DNA from: UBA5738 sp049641805
Lineage (GTDB): Bacteria; Patescibacteriota; Minisyncoccia; Minisyncoccales; UBA5738
Direction: 5' to 3'
Assembly (NCBI GenBank): GCA_049641805.1
Contig: JBARNX010000034.1
Location: 1 to 15,336, forward strand
Length of the DNA: 15,336 bases
Shown here piece after piece: positions 9,104-14,448 of this stretch; the stretch's first letter is position 1; each line of letters starts with the position of its first letter. The translations under genes and the position numbers were made by a program. Under the pieces are notes generated by a model, which was given only the letters and a program-made list of their open reading frames with translations, ran no database searches and had not been told where the DNA came from.

Positions 9104-9109
9104 ATTATA
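9104..9109 (-). promoter_or_regulatory. Perfect -10 box for the giant gene
   Basis: TATAAT on the minus strand, 17 bases before GTG 9086. The implied transcript start near 9097 falls at the Shine-Dalgarno, giving a very short leader. No convincing -35 hexamer is present at 16-18 bp spacing (TGGCGC is the best), so the assignment rests on the -10 and its position. Confidence 0.5.
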
Positions 9110-9133
9110 CTCTAAATACGCCGCGGGCGCCAC

Positions 9134-9142
9134 TGTGGATAA
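9134..9142 (-). promoter_or_regulatory. Single perfect DnaA-box sequence
   Basis: The minus strand reads TTATCCACA, the consensus DnaA box. It lies about 25 bases upstream of the giant gene's -10 box. No second box was found nearby, so a role in gene regulation or chance occurrence is more likely than a replication origin. Confidence 0.35.
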
Positions 9143-9246
9143 CTAACGGTTTTGAAGCAAAAAAAACAAACGCTTTTTACCGCCGCGGCGTTACCGATAA
9201 AAAACAACCCCTCGCCCGGCAAACGCAACCCCTGCGTTGTATTTTA

Positions 9247-9284
9247 AAGGTCTAACCCTCGCGTAATCGCGAAGGTTAGACCTT
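9247..9284. repeat. Long hairpin / palindromic element
   Basis: Inverted repeat with 17-nt arms (AAGGTCTAACC-C-TCGCG against CGCGA-A-GGTTAGACCTT), one internal mismatch (C58/A73) and a 4-nt loop TAAT. It is the strongest hairpin in this intergenic region. It has no clean T-run on either side: cccc follows on the plus strand and TTTAAAA on the minus strand. It resembles REP-type palindromes in form; copy number elsewhere is unknown. Confidence 0.75.
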
Positions 9285-9292
9285 CCCCGAAA

Positions 9293-9311
9293 GTTGAAAT
9301 CGAATTTCAAC
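9293..9311. repeat. Small perfect hairpin
   Basis: GTTGAAAT and ATTTCAAC form a perfect 8-bp inverted repeat with a 3-nt spacer CGA, 8 bases after the long hairpin. A third, weaker stem (GAGCG 9328-9332 with CGCTC 9338-9342) follows. The three stems in tandem upstream of rpsT could be a structured leader or binding sites. Confidence 0.55.
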
Positions 9312-9348
9312 AAATTCGCTACCCGGTGAGCGCTTGCCGCTCCGCTCC

Positions 9349-9376
9349 TTGCAAAAATTTAAAAATATGGTACAGT
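9349..9376 (+). promoter_or_regulatory. Weak candidate promoter for rpsT
   Basis: TTGCAA (9349-9354), a 16-bp spacer and TACAGT (9371-9376) match the -35 and -10 consensus at four of six bases each. They would give a leader of about 30 bases with no Shine-Dalgarno. Other AT-rich -10-like hexamers (TATTCT at 9378) make the assignment uncertain. Confidence 0.25.
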
Positions 9377-9412
9377 TTATTCTATTGTTAAAAAATAATC
9401 CGATTTAAATCA

Positions 9413-9679
9413 ATGCCAATCATCAAATCCGCCAAAAAAGCTTTGCGGCAAAACGCCAAACGCCGGATCGCGAACAAAGTTCGCAAACAGAAAATAAAAA
9501 CCGTATTGAAAGAAACGCGGGTTTTGGCAAGCGCGAAAAAAATCGAAGACGCCAAAAAAAATCTGCCGGCGATATTCAAGGCTCTGGACAAGGCCGCCAA
9601 AACCGGCACGATCAAACCCAACACCGCGGCCAGAAAGAAATCCCGCATTGCCAAACTGCTCGCGAAAACAAGCGCGTAA
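9413..9679 (+). CDS. rpsT: 30S ribosomal protein S20
   Basis: 88 residues, the usual S20 length. It is a small basic helical protein that binds 16S rRNA early in 30S assembly. The N-terminus MPIIKSAKKALRQNAKRR and the C-terminal signature KTGTIKPNTAARKKSR are characteristic of the family. The start is the only sensible one, since S20 begins with a short M-P-x-x-K-S segment. No Shine-Dalgarno is visible before it. It is the only plus-strand gene in the window: divergent from the giant gene and convergent with the AbiE-like operon, with which it shares a terminator. In many bacteria rpsT adjoins holA; here the two are separated by about 1.3 kb carrying the AbiE-like pair. Confidence 0.97.
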   Translation: MPIIKSAKKALRQNAKRRIANKVRKQKIKTVLKETRVLASAKKIEDAKKNLPAIFKALDKAAKTGTIKPNTAARKKSRIAKLLAKTSA

Positions 9680-9693
9680 ATCATAATAAGCTC

Positions 9694-9723
9694 AAAACCC
9701 CCTTCAAAAATGAAGGGGGTTTT
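9694..9723. terminator. Bidirectional rho-independent terminator
   Basis: A perfect 13-bp stem (AAAACCCCCTTCA with TGAAGGGGGTTTT) around an AAAA loop, 14 bases after the rpsT stop and 20 bases after the end of the minus-strand nucleotidyltransferase gene. The A and T ends of the stem give a U-run in both directions, so it can end both convergent transcripts. Confidence 0.92.
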
Positions 9724-9743
9724 ATGTTCGCAAAAGCAGACAA

Positions 9744-10355
9744 TCAGGCGGCAAGCCGGGCCAATATCCCTTTTTTTAATTTCGCCATTCCGTGTTCGCT
9801 TATCGCCAACTCTTTGATGCTCTTTGTTTTTTTAAGCAATTCCATAAATTGCCGGTTTTGGGCGCCAAAACCGCATTTATCAACCAAACGCTTGTAATTT
9901 TCCCAATCGAATTGCGGCAAATTCGCCAAACTGAAAATATCCAATTCGTCTTTCCGCCCCTTCGCCGAACCGAGGCGATTTTGCCAAGCATGCAATTTCA
10001 ACAATAACAGCATCTCGGCGCCGGGCACAGTAAAGCCTTCTTTTGAAATTGTGTTTTCCCTAATTTGAGCGACACTGGCGCCAAGATCGGAATAATCGTC
10101 AAGATAAATATCGACATCGAATTCGCCGGTCTTAATTTCGTATTTTTTGAGCCGCTCATTCTTCAAAACGGCGTCTGATTCTTTTATTTTCGCCAATTGA
10201 GGATAGTCGACGATCATATCGATATCTTTTGATTTCAGCGCGCGGGTATGTAAAAAAACCGCCCAGCCGCCGATCAGAACAAAATCATATTTCCCGCGAA
10301 GCTCCTGAAGATAACCGTAGCTTTTTTGCGTAATAATCTCGTGATAAAATTGCAT
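9744..10355 (-). CDS. AbiEii-like nucleotidyltransferase, putative toxin
   Basis: 203 residues from ATG 10355, two bases after the stop of the preceding gene; a longer form from 10409 would overlap that gene by 52 bp and is unlikely. The fold signature of the MNT/AbiEii nucleotidyltransferase superfamily is visible: G29-G30-W in FVLIGGWAVF, D44 and D46 in KSKDIDMIV, and a third acidic position at D80/D82 in EFDVDIYLD. A later motif K120-L-H-A-W ... KGRKDELDIF (D136, D139) also fits AbiEii-type proteins. Such enzymes transfer nucleotides to tRNA or other acceptors; in AbiE systems the toxin is a GTP-dependent nucleotidyltransferase. The pairing with a winged-helix gene upstream supports a type IV toxin-antitoxin-like role. 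An antibiotic-type nucleotidyltransferase or an orphan housekeeping MNT enzyme remains possible. AAGGAG lies 17 bases before the start, too far for normal use, so translation is probably coupled. Confidence 0.72.
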   Translation of the reverse strand: MQFYHEIITQKSYGYLQELRGKYDFVLIGGWAVFLHTRALKSKDIDMIVDYPQLAKIKESDAVLKNERLKKYEIKTGEFDVDIYLDDYSDLGASVAQIRENTISKEGFTVPGAEMLLLLKLHAWQNRLGSAKGRKDELDIFSLANLPQFDWENYKRLVDKCGFGAQNRQFMELLKKTKSIKELAISEHGMAKLKKGILARLAA

Positions 10356-10357
10356 GG

Positions 10358-10945
10358 TTAAAGAATAATTTTCTCCTTTAATTTTTTCAAAAAATCCTTG
10401 GCATACCAATCTTTAAGGTTCCAAAGGTCGCAAAAAATCTGCGATTCCGGCGCGATTGCGCCGTATTTTTCAAGCAAACAATCGCTTTTCAAAACAAAGA
10501 AGTCGGGTTCTCCCTTTTTCGCAGGAAATCTTTTTTTTATTTCTTCAAAAACGCCCGGACCGGCATAAACATAAACCTTGTCATAATCGGCCGGCGCGTC
10601 CTGGTATTTTTGAGCATAAGCGCTGTAAGCGGCAAAAATCGCGCCGGCGGGCATCATACCTTCAATTTCCTTGGCAGCGGCGGCAACATAAGTCCGGTAG
10701 ACAATTTCTTTCTCGATATTCCTTTGCGTTGCCCAAATATATAAAAGCTTTTCCAAGTCAATCAGCGAAAAATTTCTTCCGGTCACCTCGACCGCCCCCT
10801 GGCCCCGGGGAATTTTAAGCGCGTTGAAAATCGTGCTCAATGACACCCCTAAATTCCCGGCCAGCGCCTTTTGGGTAAATTCAAATTGCCGGTTTGTAAT
10901 CGCCTTTTGTAAAATTTCCCGCCAAATTTGTTCTTTTTTATTCAT
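10358..10945 (-). CDS. Winged-helix regulator, AbiEi-like putative antitoxin
   Basis: 195 residues. Residues ~20-48 (FTQKALAGNLGVSLSTIF) look like a helix-turn-helix, followed by a short wing-like segment (GAVEVTGRNFSLID). Residues ~60-195 form an alpha/beta domain with MPAGAIFAAYSAYAQKY, DKVYVYAGP and a C-terminal QIFCDLWNLKDWYAKDF. The arrangement (DNA-binding N-terminus, about 200 residues, immediately before a nucleotidyltransferase gene) is that of AbiEi antitoxins, which repress their own promoter and neutralise AbiEii. The family match is inferred from architecture and context, not from a confident sequence signature. It has its own promoter, and one arm of a perfect inverted repeat ends two bases before its start codon, consistent with autoregulation. 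No Shine-Dalgarno is visible. Confidence 0.62.
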   Translation of the reverse strand: MNKKEQIWREILQKAITNRQFEFTQKALAGNLGVSLSTIFNALKIPRGQGAVEVTGRNFSLIDLEKLLYIWATQRNIEKEIVYRTYVAAAAKEIEGMMPAGAIFAAYSAYAQKYQDAPADYDKVYVYAGPGVFEEIKKRFPAKKGEPDFFVLKSDCLLEKYGAIAPESQIFCDLWNLKDWYAKDFLKKLKEKIIL

Positions 10946-10947
10946 AT

Positions 10948-10998
10948 GTTTCGATTATTCTCGGACAATTTATGTCTCATTTCTATTATAATCGAAAC
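10948..10998. promoter_or_regulatory. Perfect 11-bp inverted repeat, putative operator
   Basis: GTTTCGATTAT (10948-10958) and ATAATCGAAAC (10988-10998) are perfect inverted copies separated by 29 bp. The distal arm overlaps the -10 box; the proximal arm lies just before the start codon of the winged-helix gene. AbiEi proteins are known to bind inverted repeats in their own promoters, so this is the likely operator. Confidence 0.65.
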
Positions 10999-11013
10999 CA
11001 AAGGTAACCGCAA
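10985..11013 (-). promoter_or_regulatory. Promoter of the AbiE-like operon
   Basis: On the minus strand TTGCGG (11008-11013), a 17-bp spacer and a perfect TATAAT (10985-10990). Transcription would start near 10978, giving a leader of about 33 bases that contains the proximal operator arm. This makes the two-gene operon independent of holA upstream. Confidence 0.68.
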
Positions 11014-11023
11014 GCGCCCTGAT

Positions 11024-11938
11024 TCAAATGTCCGCGATCAACAAATCAAGACCCGTTTCGGGACTGATCTTGCCGATTTTTATGTCAAGATCGGCTTGGC
11101 AGATTTTGCGGTAAATATCTTTCAATTCATCCAAACCGAAACGCCGCGCAAGAGCGGCGGTTTTGCCGAAAACATAAGGATGCATATCCAATTTCGCCGC
11201 GCCGGCAGACTTTACCAAAACAAGGTTTTTGAATTGAGACGCGATCATCGCCAACAAATAAAGAGGATGGTCGCCTTTGTTGATATGTTCTTTGATCAGC
11301 TTCAGCGCCTGTTTTTTGTCCCGGGCCGCCACCGCGTCGATGGTTTTGAAGATATTGGAATCGGCCGCGAGCGGAATGTTTTGTTCCGCGTCGCCGACCG
11401 TTATCGGCCGGCCGGCCGTAAAATGGGCCAGTTTCTGAATTTCATTTTCCGCGGCCCAAAGATCATTGCCCGCCCGGCGCGCGACAACTTCCGCGACCGA
11501 AGCGGACACCGGACAACCCAAAGATTGGAATTCTCCGGCAATCCAACCGTTTAATTTCGCGCCCTCAAGCGGCGCGAATTCCTGGACTTCAGCGGTTTTC
11601 TTGAGCGCGGAAAGCAAGCGGTCGGTTTTCAAAACTTTGCCCTCCTGGCAAAAAATAATGTTGTGCCCCGAGCCAGAAATCTCCTCCATTCTCTCAATCA
11701 AAGCTTCTTTGAAATCCTTGTTGCCAATCGGATTTTTAACGACAAAAAATTTTTTTTCCCGAAAAAGCGAATTTTGCCGCAAACCGGAAAAAAAATCTCC
11801 CAATATCGAACCTTGGCCGGACGCCGCGTCAAAAACTGAAAAATCAAACCCTTTGGCGCGTTTTTTATATTCCTCGATAATCCGACCTAATTTGCGGCTG
11901 ATCCGGAAAGTATCCGAACCATATAAAAAAATCAACAC
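11024..11938 (-). CDS. holA: DNA polymerase III subunit delta
   Basis: 304 residues from GTG 11938. HolA is the clamp-loader subunit that opens the beta sliding clamp at the replication fork. The start is chosen because VLIFLYGSDTFRISRKL matches the usual HolA N-terminus (short strand, then Y-G-x-D); an ATG at 12022 would add 28 unrelated residues that run into an intergenic inverted repeat. Family features include NDLWAAENEIQKLAHF, the SNIFKTIDAVAARDKKQAL segment, HPLYLLAMIASQFKNLVLVK and the C-terminal LDIKIGKISPETGLDLLI. No Walker ATP-binding motif is seen, as expected for delta. It is separated from the response regulators by about 215 bp and a probable terminator, so it likely has its own promoter, which was not identified. 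Confidence 0.9.
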   Translation of the reverse strand: MLIFLYGSDTFRISRKLGRIIEEYKKRAKGFDFSVFDAASGQGSILGDFFSGLRQNSLFREKKFFVVKNPIGNKDFKEALIERMEEISGSGHNIIFCQEGKVLKTDRLLSALKKTAEVQEFAPLEGAKLNGWIAGEFQSLGCPVSASVAEVVARRAGNDLWAAENEIQKLAHFTAGRPITVGDAEQNIPLAADSNIFKTIDAVAARDKKQALKLIKEHINKGDHPLYLLAMIASQFKNLVLVKSAGAAKLDMHPYVFGKTAALARRFGLDELKDIYRKICQADLDIKIGKISPETGLDLLIADI

Positions 11939-12002
11939 CCTAGTTAAATTAAAATTGAAAAATCGGTTTGGCGGGCGGTTCCACTGAACCGACAATGGAA
12001 AA

Positions 12003-12061
12003 TGACAATGTAAAAATTGCAAAATGTCGAGATAAGGACATTTTAAAATTTTAAATTGTCA
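12003..12061. repeat. Imperfect 25-bp inverted repeat, AT-rich
   Basis: The inner arms AAAATGTC (12021-12028) and GACATTTT (12037-12044) pair perfectly around an 8-nt loop. The outer arms TGACAAT (12003-12009) and ATTGTCA (12055-12061) also pair perfectly, joined by A/T-rich middles with one bulge. It lies between the response-regulator pair and holA. It could be a weak hairpin, a binding site or the remnant of a small repeated intergenic element. Confidence 0.55.
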
Positions 12062-12107
12062 CTTTGATTTTTGATATTAACATTTTACATTAACAAAACA
12101 ACTACAC

Positions 12108-12130
12108 GGAAAACCTCGCTTTGTGCAAGG
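12108..12130 (-). terminator. Probable terminator after the response regulators
   Basis: On the minus strand CCTTGC and GCGAGG (12125-12130 and 12114-12119) form a 6-bp stem with one G-U pair around ACAAA, followed by TTTTCC. It lies 26 bases after the downstream response-regulator stop. The stem is short and the T-run brief, so it may be partial. Confidence 0.42.
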
Positions 12131-12155
12131 CTATGCAAACCGCAACGGCCATCGT

Positions 12156-12524
12156 TTATTTGATGATGTTTCTGACTTTCTCGATGATTTCTCCCGGAGT
12201 AAAGTGGGCCTTGATCAAATAATCGGTCGCGCCCAAGCTCAACCCCTTGTCGACATCTTCTTTTTGGCCAAGGTTTGAAAGCACGATCACCGGTATCGAC
12301 ACCGTGAACGGATCTTCCTTTTTTTGCGCGAGAACTTCAAATCCGTCGATGCCGGGCAGAATCAAATCAAGCAAAACCAAATCCGGTTTGGTTTCTTTTA
12401 TTTTTAAAACTCCTTGCTCGCCATCGACCGCCTCGACCACATCATACCCTTCGTTGGATAACTTTCTGACGATCAATTCGCGCAAGAATTTATCGTCTTC
12501 AACAATTAGAATTTTTTTTGCCAT
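12156..12524 (-). CDS. Single-domain response regulator (CheY-like), distal
   Basis: 122 residues, a complete receiver domain with no output domain. The acidic pocket is E9-D10-D11 in ILIVEDDKF, the phosphoacceptor is D53 in LVLLDLILPG, the switch residue is S83 in PVIVLSN, and the conserved lysine is K105 in ATDYLIKAHF. All residues needed for phosphorylation are present. With no DNA-binding domain it must act through protein contacts, as a phosphate shuttle or by competing for phosphate. It follows the other receiver gene by 28 bp and is probably cotranscribed with it. No Shine-Dalgarno is seen. The two regulators share the S-N-x-G-Q motif after the switch strand but are otherwise clearly diverged, so the duplication is old. 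Confidence 0.93.
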   Translation of the reverse strand: MAKKILIVEDDKFLRELIVRKLSNEGYDVVEAVDGEQGVLKIKETKPDLVLLDLILPGIDGFEVLAQKKEDPFTVSIPVIVLSNLGQKEDVDKGLSLGATDYLIKAHFTPGEIIEKVRNIIK

Positions 12525-12552
12525 ATTGTGGTAAAAGAATAGCTTTATCGGC

Positions 12553-12921
12553 TTATTTTTTGATGTGTTTTTTTATTTTATCGACCACTTCCTTGGGATC
12601 GAATTCCGTCTTGACCAGCCAATCGACGGCACCCAGTTTTTTCGCCCGGTCCAACTCCAGCGGCTGGCCGGAATTGGAAACAATGATCACCGGTATATTG
12701 GCGAGATCGGGATCTTTCCGCATTTCCTCCATCACATCAAATCCGCCTTTCCGAGGCATAACAATATCCAGCAATATCAAATCGGGTTTGTCTTTTTTCA
12801 TTTTTTCAAGACCTTCCTGCCCATCCATCGCCAGAATCACTTCATACCCGATCCCCGCAAGCTTCTTTCCCAAAAGCCGGATAATCAATTCTTCGTCTTC
12901 GATTAGTAAAATTTTTTCCAT
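12553..12921 (-). CDS. Single-domain response regulator (CheY-like), proximal
   Basis: 122 residues forming one receiver domain. The acidic pocket is E8-D9-E10 in ILLIEDEEL, the phosphoacceptor is D52 in LILLDIVMPRKGGFD, the switch residue is S82 in PVIIVSNSGQ, and the lysine is K104 in VDWLVKTEF. The fold and active site are intact and no output domain follows. It is the first of two tandem receivers downstream of the histidine kinase, its most likely phosphodonor. A candidate promoter lies 25 bases before it, so the pair may be expressed both with the kinase and separately. The start is the only Met near the first beta strand. Confidence 0.93.
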   Translation of the reverse strand: MEKILLIEDEELIIRLLGKKLAGIGYEVILAMDGQEGLEKMKKDKPDLILLDIVMPRKGGFDVMEEMRKDPDLANIPVIIVSNSGQPLELDRAKKLGAVDWLVKTEFDPKEVVDKIKKHIKK

Positions 12922-12945
12922 CGCGCTTTTAAATTCTTTTGATTC

Positions 12946-12972
12946 TTTATACTATTGTAACCTCTTCGTCAA
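12946..12972 (-). promoter_or_regulatory. Candidate promoter for the response-regulator pair
   Basis: On the minus strand TTGACG (12967-12972) and TATAAA (12946-12951) are close to consensus, but the 15-bp spacer is shorter than optimal. It lies in the 69-bp gap between the kinase and the regulators. Confidence 0.4.
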
Positions 12973-12992
12973 AAAGGCACAAGGCTTTGCCT
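12971..12992 (-). terminator. Possible weak terminator after the kinase gene
   Basis: On the minus strand AGGCA and TGCCT form a 5-bp stem around an 8-nt loop, followed by TTTTT. The stem begins inside the kinase stop codon. It is short and could allow substantial read-through into the response regulators. Confidence 0.3.
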
Positions 12993-14448
12993 ATCCTCCG
13001 GACGGCGCCGCCGGACTGCCAGCGATCGGCAAAGTGAAAAAAAATATCGTTCCCTTTCCTTCTTCGGAAGAAAACCATATCTTGCCTCCGTGCGTTTCCA
13101 CAATATTTTTGGCGATAAACAATCCCAGGCCGGTACCTTCGGTTTCCATTCTTATCGCGTTCGAACCGCGGAAATATTTGGTGAATATCCTTTCCTGCTG
13201 GTCTTTCAATATTCCCATACCCGTATCCCGCACCGAAACTTTAATGCTTTCGCCTTCGCGCGCGATCTCCAAGAAAATCGACCCGCCGGATGGCGTATAT
13301 TTTATGGAATTTTCAATGAGATTGGAAACCACCAGTTTCATTTTCTCGACATCAATTTTCACCTGCGGCAATTTTTGCGCCGATTTTAAGAATCGCAGTT
13401 TGAGATTTTTCTGCCGCAACAACTCGGCATAGGTTGCGGCAGTTGTCGCGGAAATATCTTCAAAATCAACTAGCGTCAAATTATATAAATGCCGGCCCTC
13501 TTCGATCCGGGTAACATTGAGCAGATCATTGATCAAATTGATCATTCTTTCGTTGGATTGGTAAGTCTTGTCCAGAAAATCCCGCTGCTCCTCGGTGATC
13601 GGGCCAAGGTCGCCGTCCAAAATCATTCTTAATGTCCACTTGATCGCCGATATCGGAGTGCGCAACTGGTGGGCGGCAATCGAAACAAATTCGGTTTTCA
13701 TTCTTTCCACGGTTTTCTCGCGGCTGATGTCGTGGATAATCACCAATGTGCCGATCTTGCCAAATTGGCGGCCCACTTCCAAACAGCTTATTTCAAGCAC
13801 CATTTTTTCACTCAAAAAAAGCTCTCTTCGGGATATTTTTTTCAGCGTCTGGCCCACCAAATCGGTAAACGGTTTGAATCCGGCGATCAGTTGCAAATCA
13901 ACGATTTTTTTGCCGATTGCCCGCCGGATATCTTCCTTGGCCACGCCAAAATAGGTTTCTATTTGCGGATTTGCCAGCGCCAAACGATCCGCGGCGTCAA
14001 AGAACAGCAACCCGTCGACGAAATTGGTGATGATGGCCAAAGTTTTTTCTTTTTCTTCCTCGGCGCGCCGCCGCAAATCTTCCATATCCTCAAGCATATT
14101 CATCAGCGCCACCCGCGAGTGCTCCGATTCTTCCACTTTTTCCTGCAATTCCCGCGTCCGTTCTTTAATTTGTTTTTCAAGATTCTCGGTAAGTTCGCGC
14201 AATTCCCTGGTTTTGGCGCCCACTCTGATTTCCAAAATGCTTTTGGCTTCCTCCAGCTGCGCTTTGACTTCGTTTAATTCGCGGATTTCAAAATCCCTCT
14301 CTCCCTGAAGGCGGATGAGGTCGTCGTCGCGCGAGGAAAGTTTTTCGCTCAAACTCCCCAGCTCGGCCGTAAGATTGTCTTTCAACGCGCGATCCGCCGG
14401 AATCGCCCCGGATGAACTTCCCTGTTTATTGTCAATTGGTTGAGTCAT
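12991..14448 (-). CDS. Soluble PAS-type sensor histidine kinase
   Basis: 485 residues with no membrane segment. Residues ~25-135 are coiled coil, including LEEAKSILEIRVGAKTREL. Residues ~136-245 look like a PAS domain (AIITNFVDGLLFFDAADR ... VIIHDISREK). HisKA follows, with phosphoacceptor H260 in SIAAHQLRTPIS. The HATPase domain has the N box N376-L-I-E-N380, D408-T-G-M-G, F426 in TKYFRG and G438-T-G-L-G442. All catalytic boxes are intact. The C-terminus ends in a short Ser/Pro/Ala/Gly tail. The start overlaps the stop of the membrane sensor gene by 4 bp (ATGA), indicating translational coupling. Its coiled coil resembles that of the upstream protein, so it may be recruited to the membrane by coiled-coil pairing. 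The likely phosphotransfer partners are the two receivers downstream. Confidence 0.95.
   Translation of the reverse strand: MTQPIDNKQGSSSGAIPADRALKDNLTAELGSLSEKLSSRDDDLIRLQGERDFEIRELNEVKAQLEEAKSILEIRVGAKTRELRELTENLEKQIKERTRELQEKVEESEHSRVALMNMLEDMEDLRRRAEEEKEKTLAIITNFVDGLLFFDAADRLALANPQIETYFGVAKEDIRRAIGKKIVDLQLIAGFKPFTDLVGQTLKKISRRELFLSEKMVLEISCLEVGRQFGKIGTLVIIHDISREKTVERMKTEFVSIAAHQLRTPISAIKWTLRMILDGDLGPITEEQRDFLDKTYQSNERMINLINDLLNVTRIEEGRHLYNLTLVDFEDISATTAATYAELLRQKNLKLRFLKSAQKLPQVKIDVEKMKLVVSNLIENSIKYTPSGGSIFLEIAREGESIKVSVRDTGMGILKDQQERIFTKYFRGSNAIRMETEGTGLGLFIAKNIVETHGGKIWFSSEEGKGTIFFFTLPIAGSPAAPSGG

Larger units (their letters stand above)
9087..9412. other. Divergent intergenic region between giant gene and rpsT
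   Basis: No coding sequence was recognised here. The left end carries the giant gene's -10 box and Shine-Dalgarno, then a DnaA-box sequence at 9134-9142. The middle (9145-9245) shows nothing clear. Three consecutive hairpins occupy 9247-9342, and the last 60 bases before rpsT are AT-rich with a weak candidate promoter. A terminator would not be expected between divergent genes, so the hairpins need another explanation, such as a repeated palindromic element or leader structure. Confidence 0.6.

Noticed and set aside
9134..9142. Replication origin at the intergenic region
   Set aside because: Only one DnaA box is present, with no dnaA or dnaN gene nearby and no clear unwinding element.
10356..10409. 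Longer nucleotidyltransferase start at 10409
   Set aside because: It would overlap the upstream gene by 52 bp and add a segment simply read from that gene's DNA in another frame. ATG 10355 is two bases after the upstream stop.
10928..11554. 208-codon plus-strand open frame opposite holA
   Set aside because: holA is well supported on the minus strand, and the plus-strand product is low-complexity with no recognisable domain.
11939..12022. N-terminal extension of holA to ATG 12022
   Set aside because: The extra 28 residues are unlike any HolA N-terminus, and the ATG lies in an intergenic inverted repeat. GTG 11938 gives the normal family start.
12996..13018. GC-rich near-palindrome at the end of the kinase gene as terminator
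   Set aside because: It lies inside the coding sequence for the Ala/Pro/Ser/Gly tail, has a mismatch, and is not followed by a T-run.
12518..13432. 304-codon plus-strand open frame opposite the kinase and proximal response regulator
   Set aside because: It spans two recognised genes and their gap on the other strand, and its protein is Ser/Phe/Ile-rich without family features. It is an antisense shadow.
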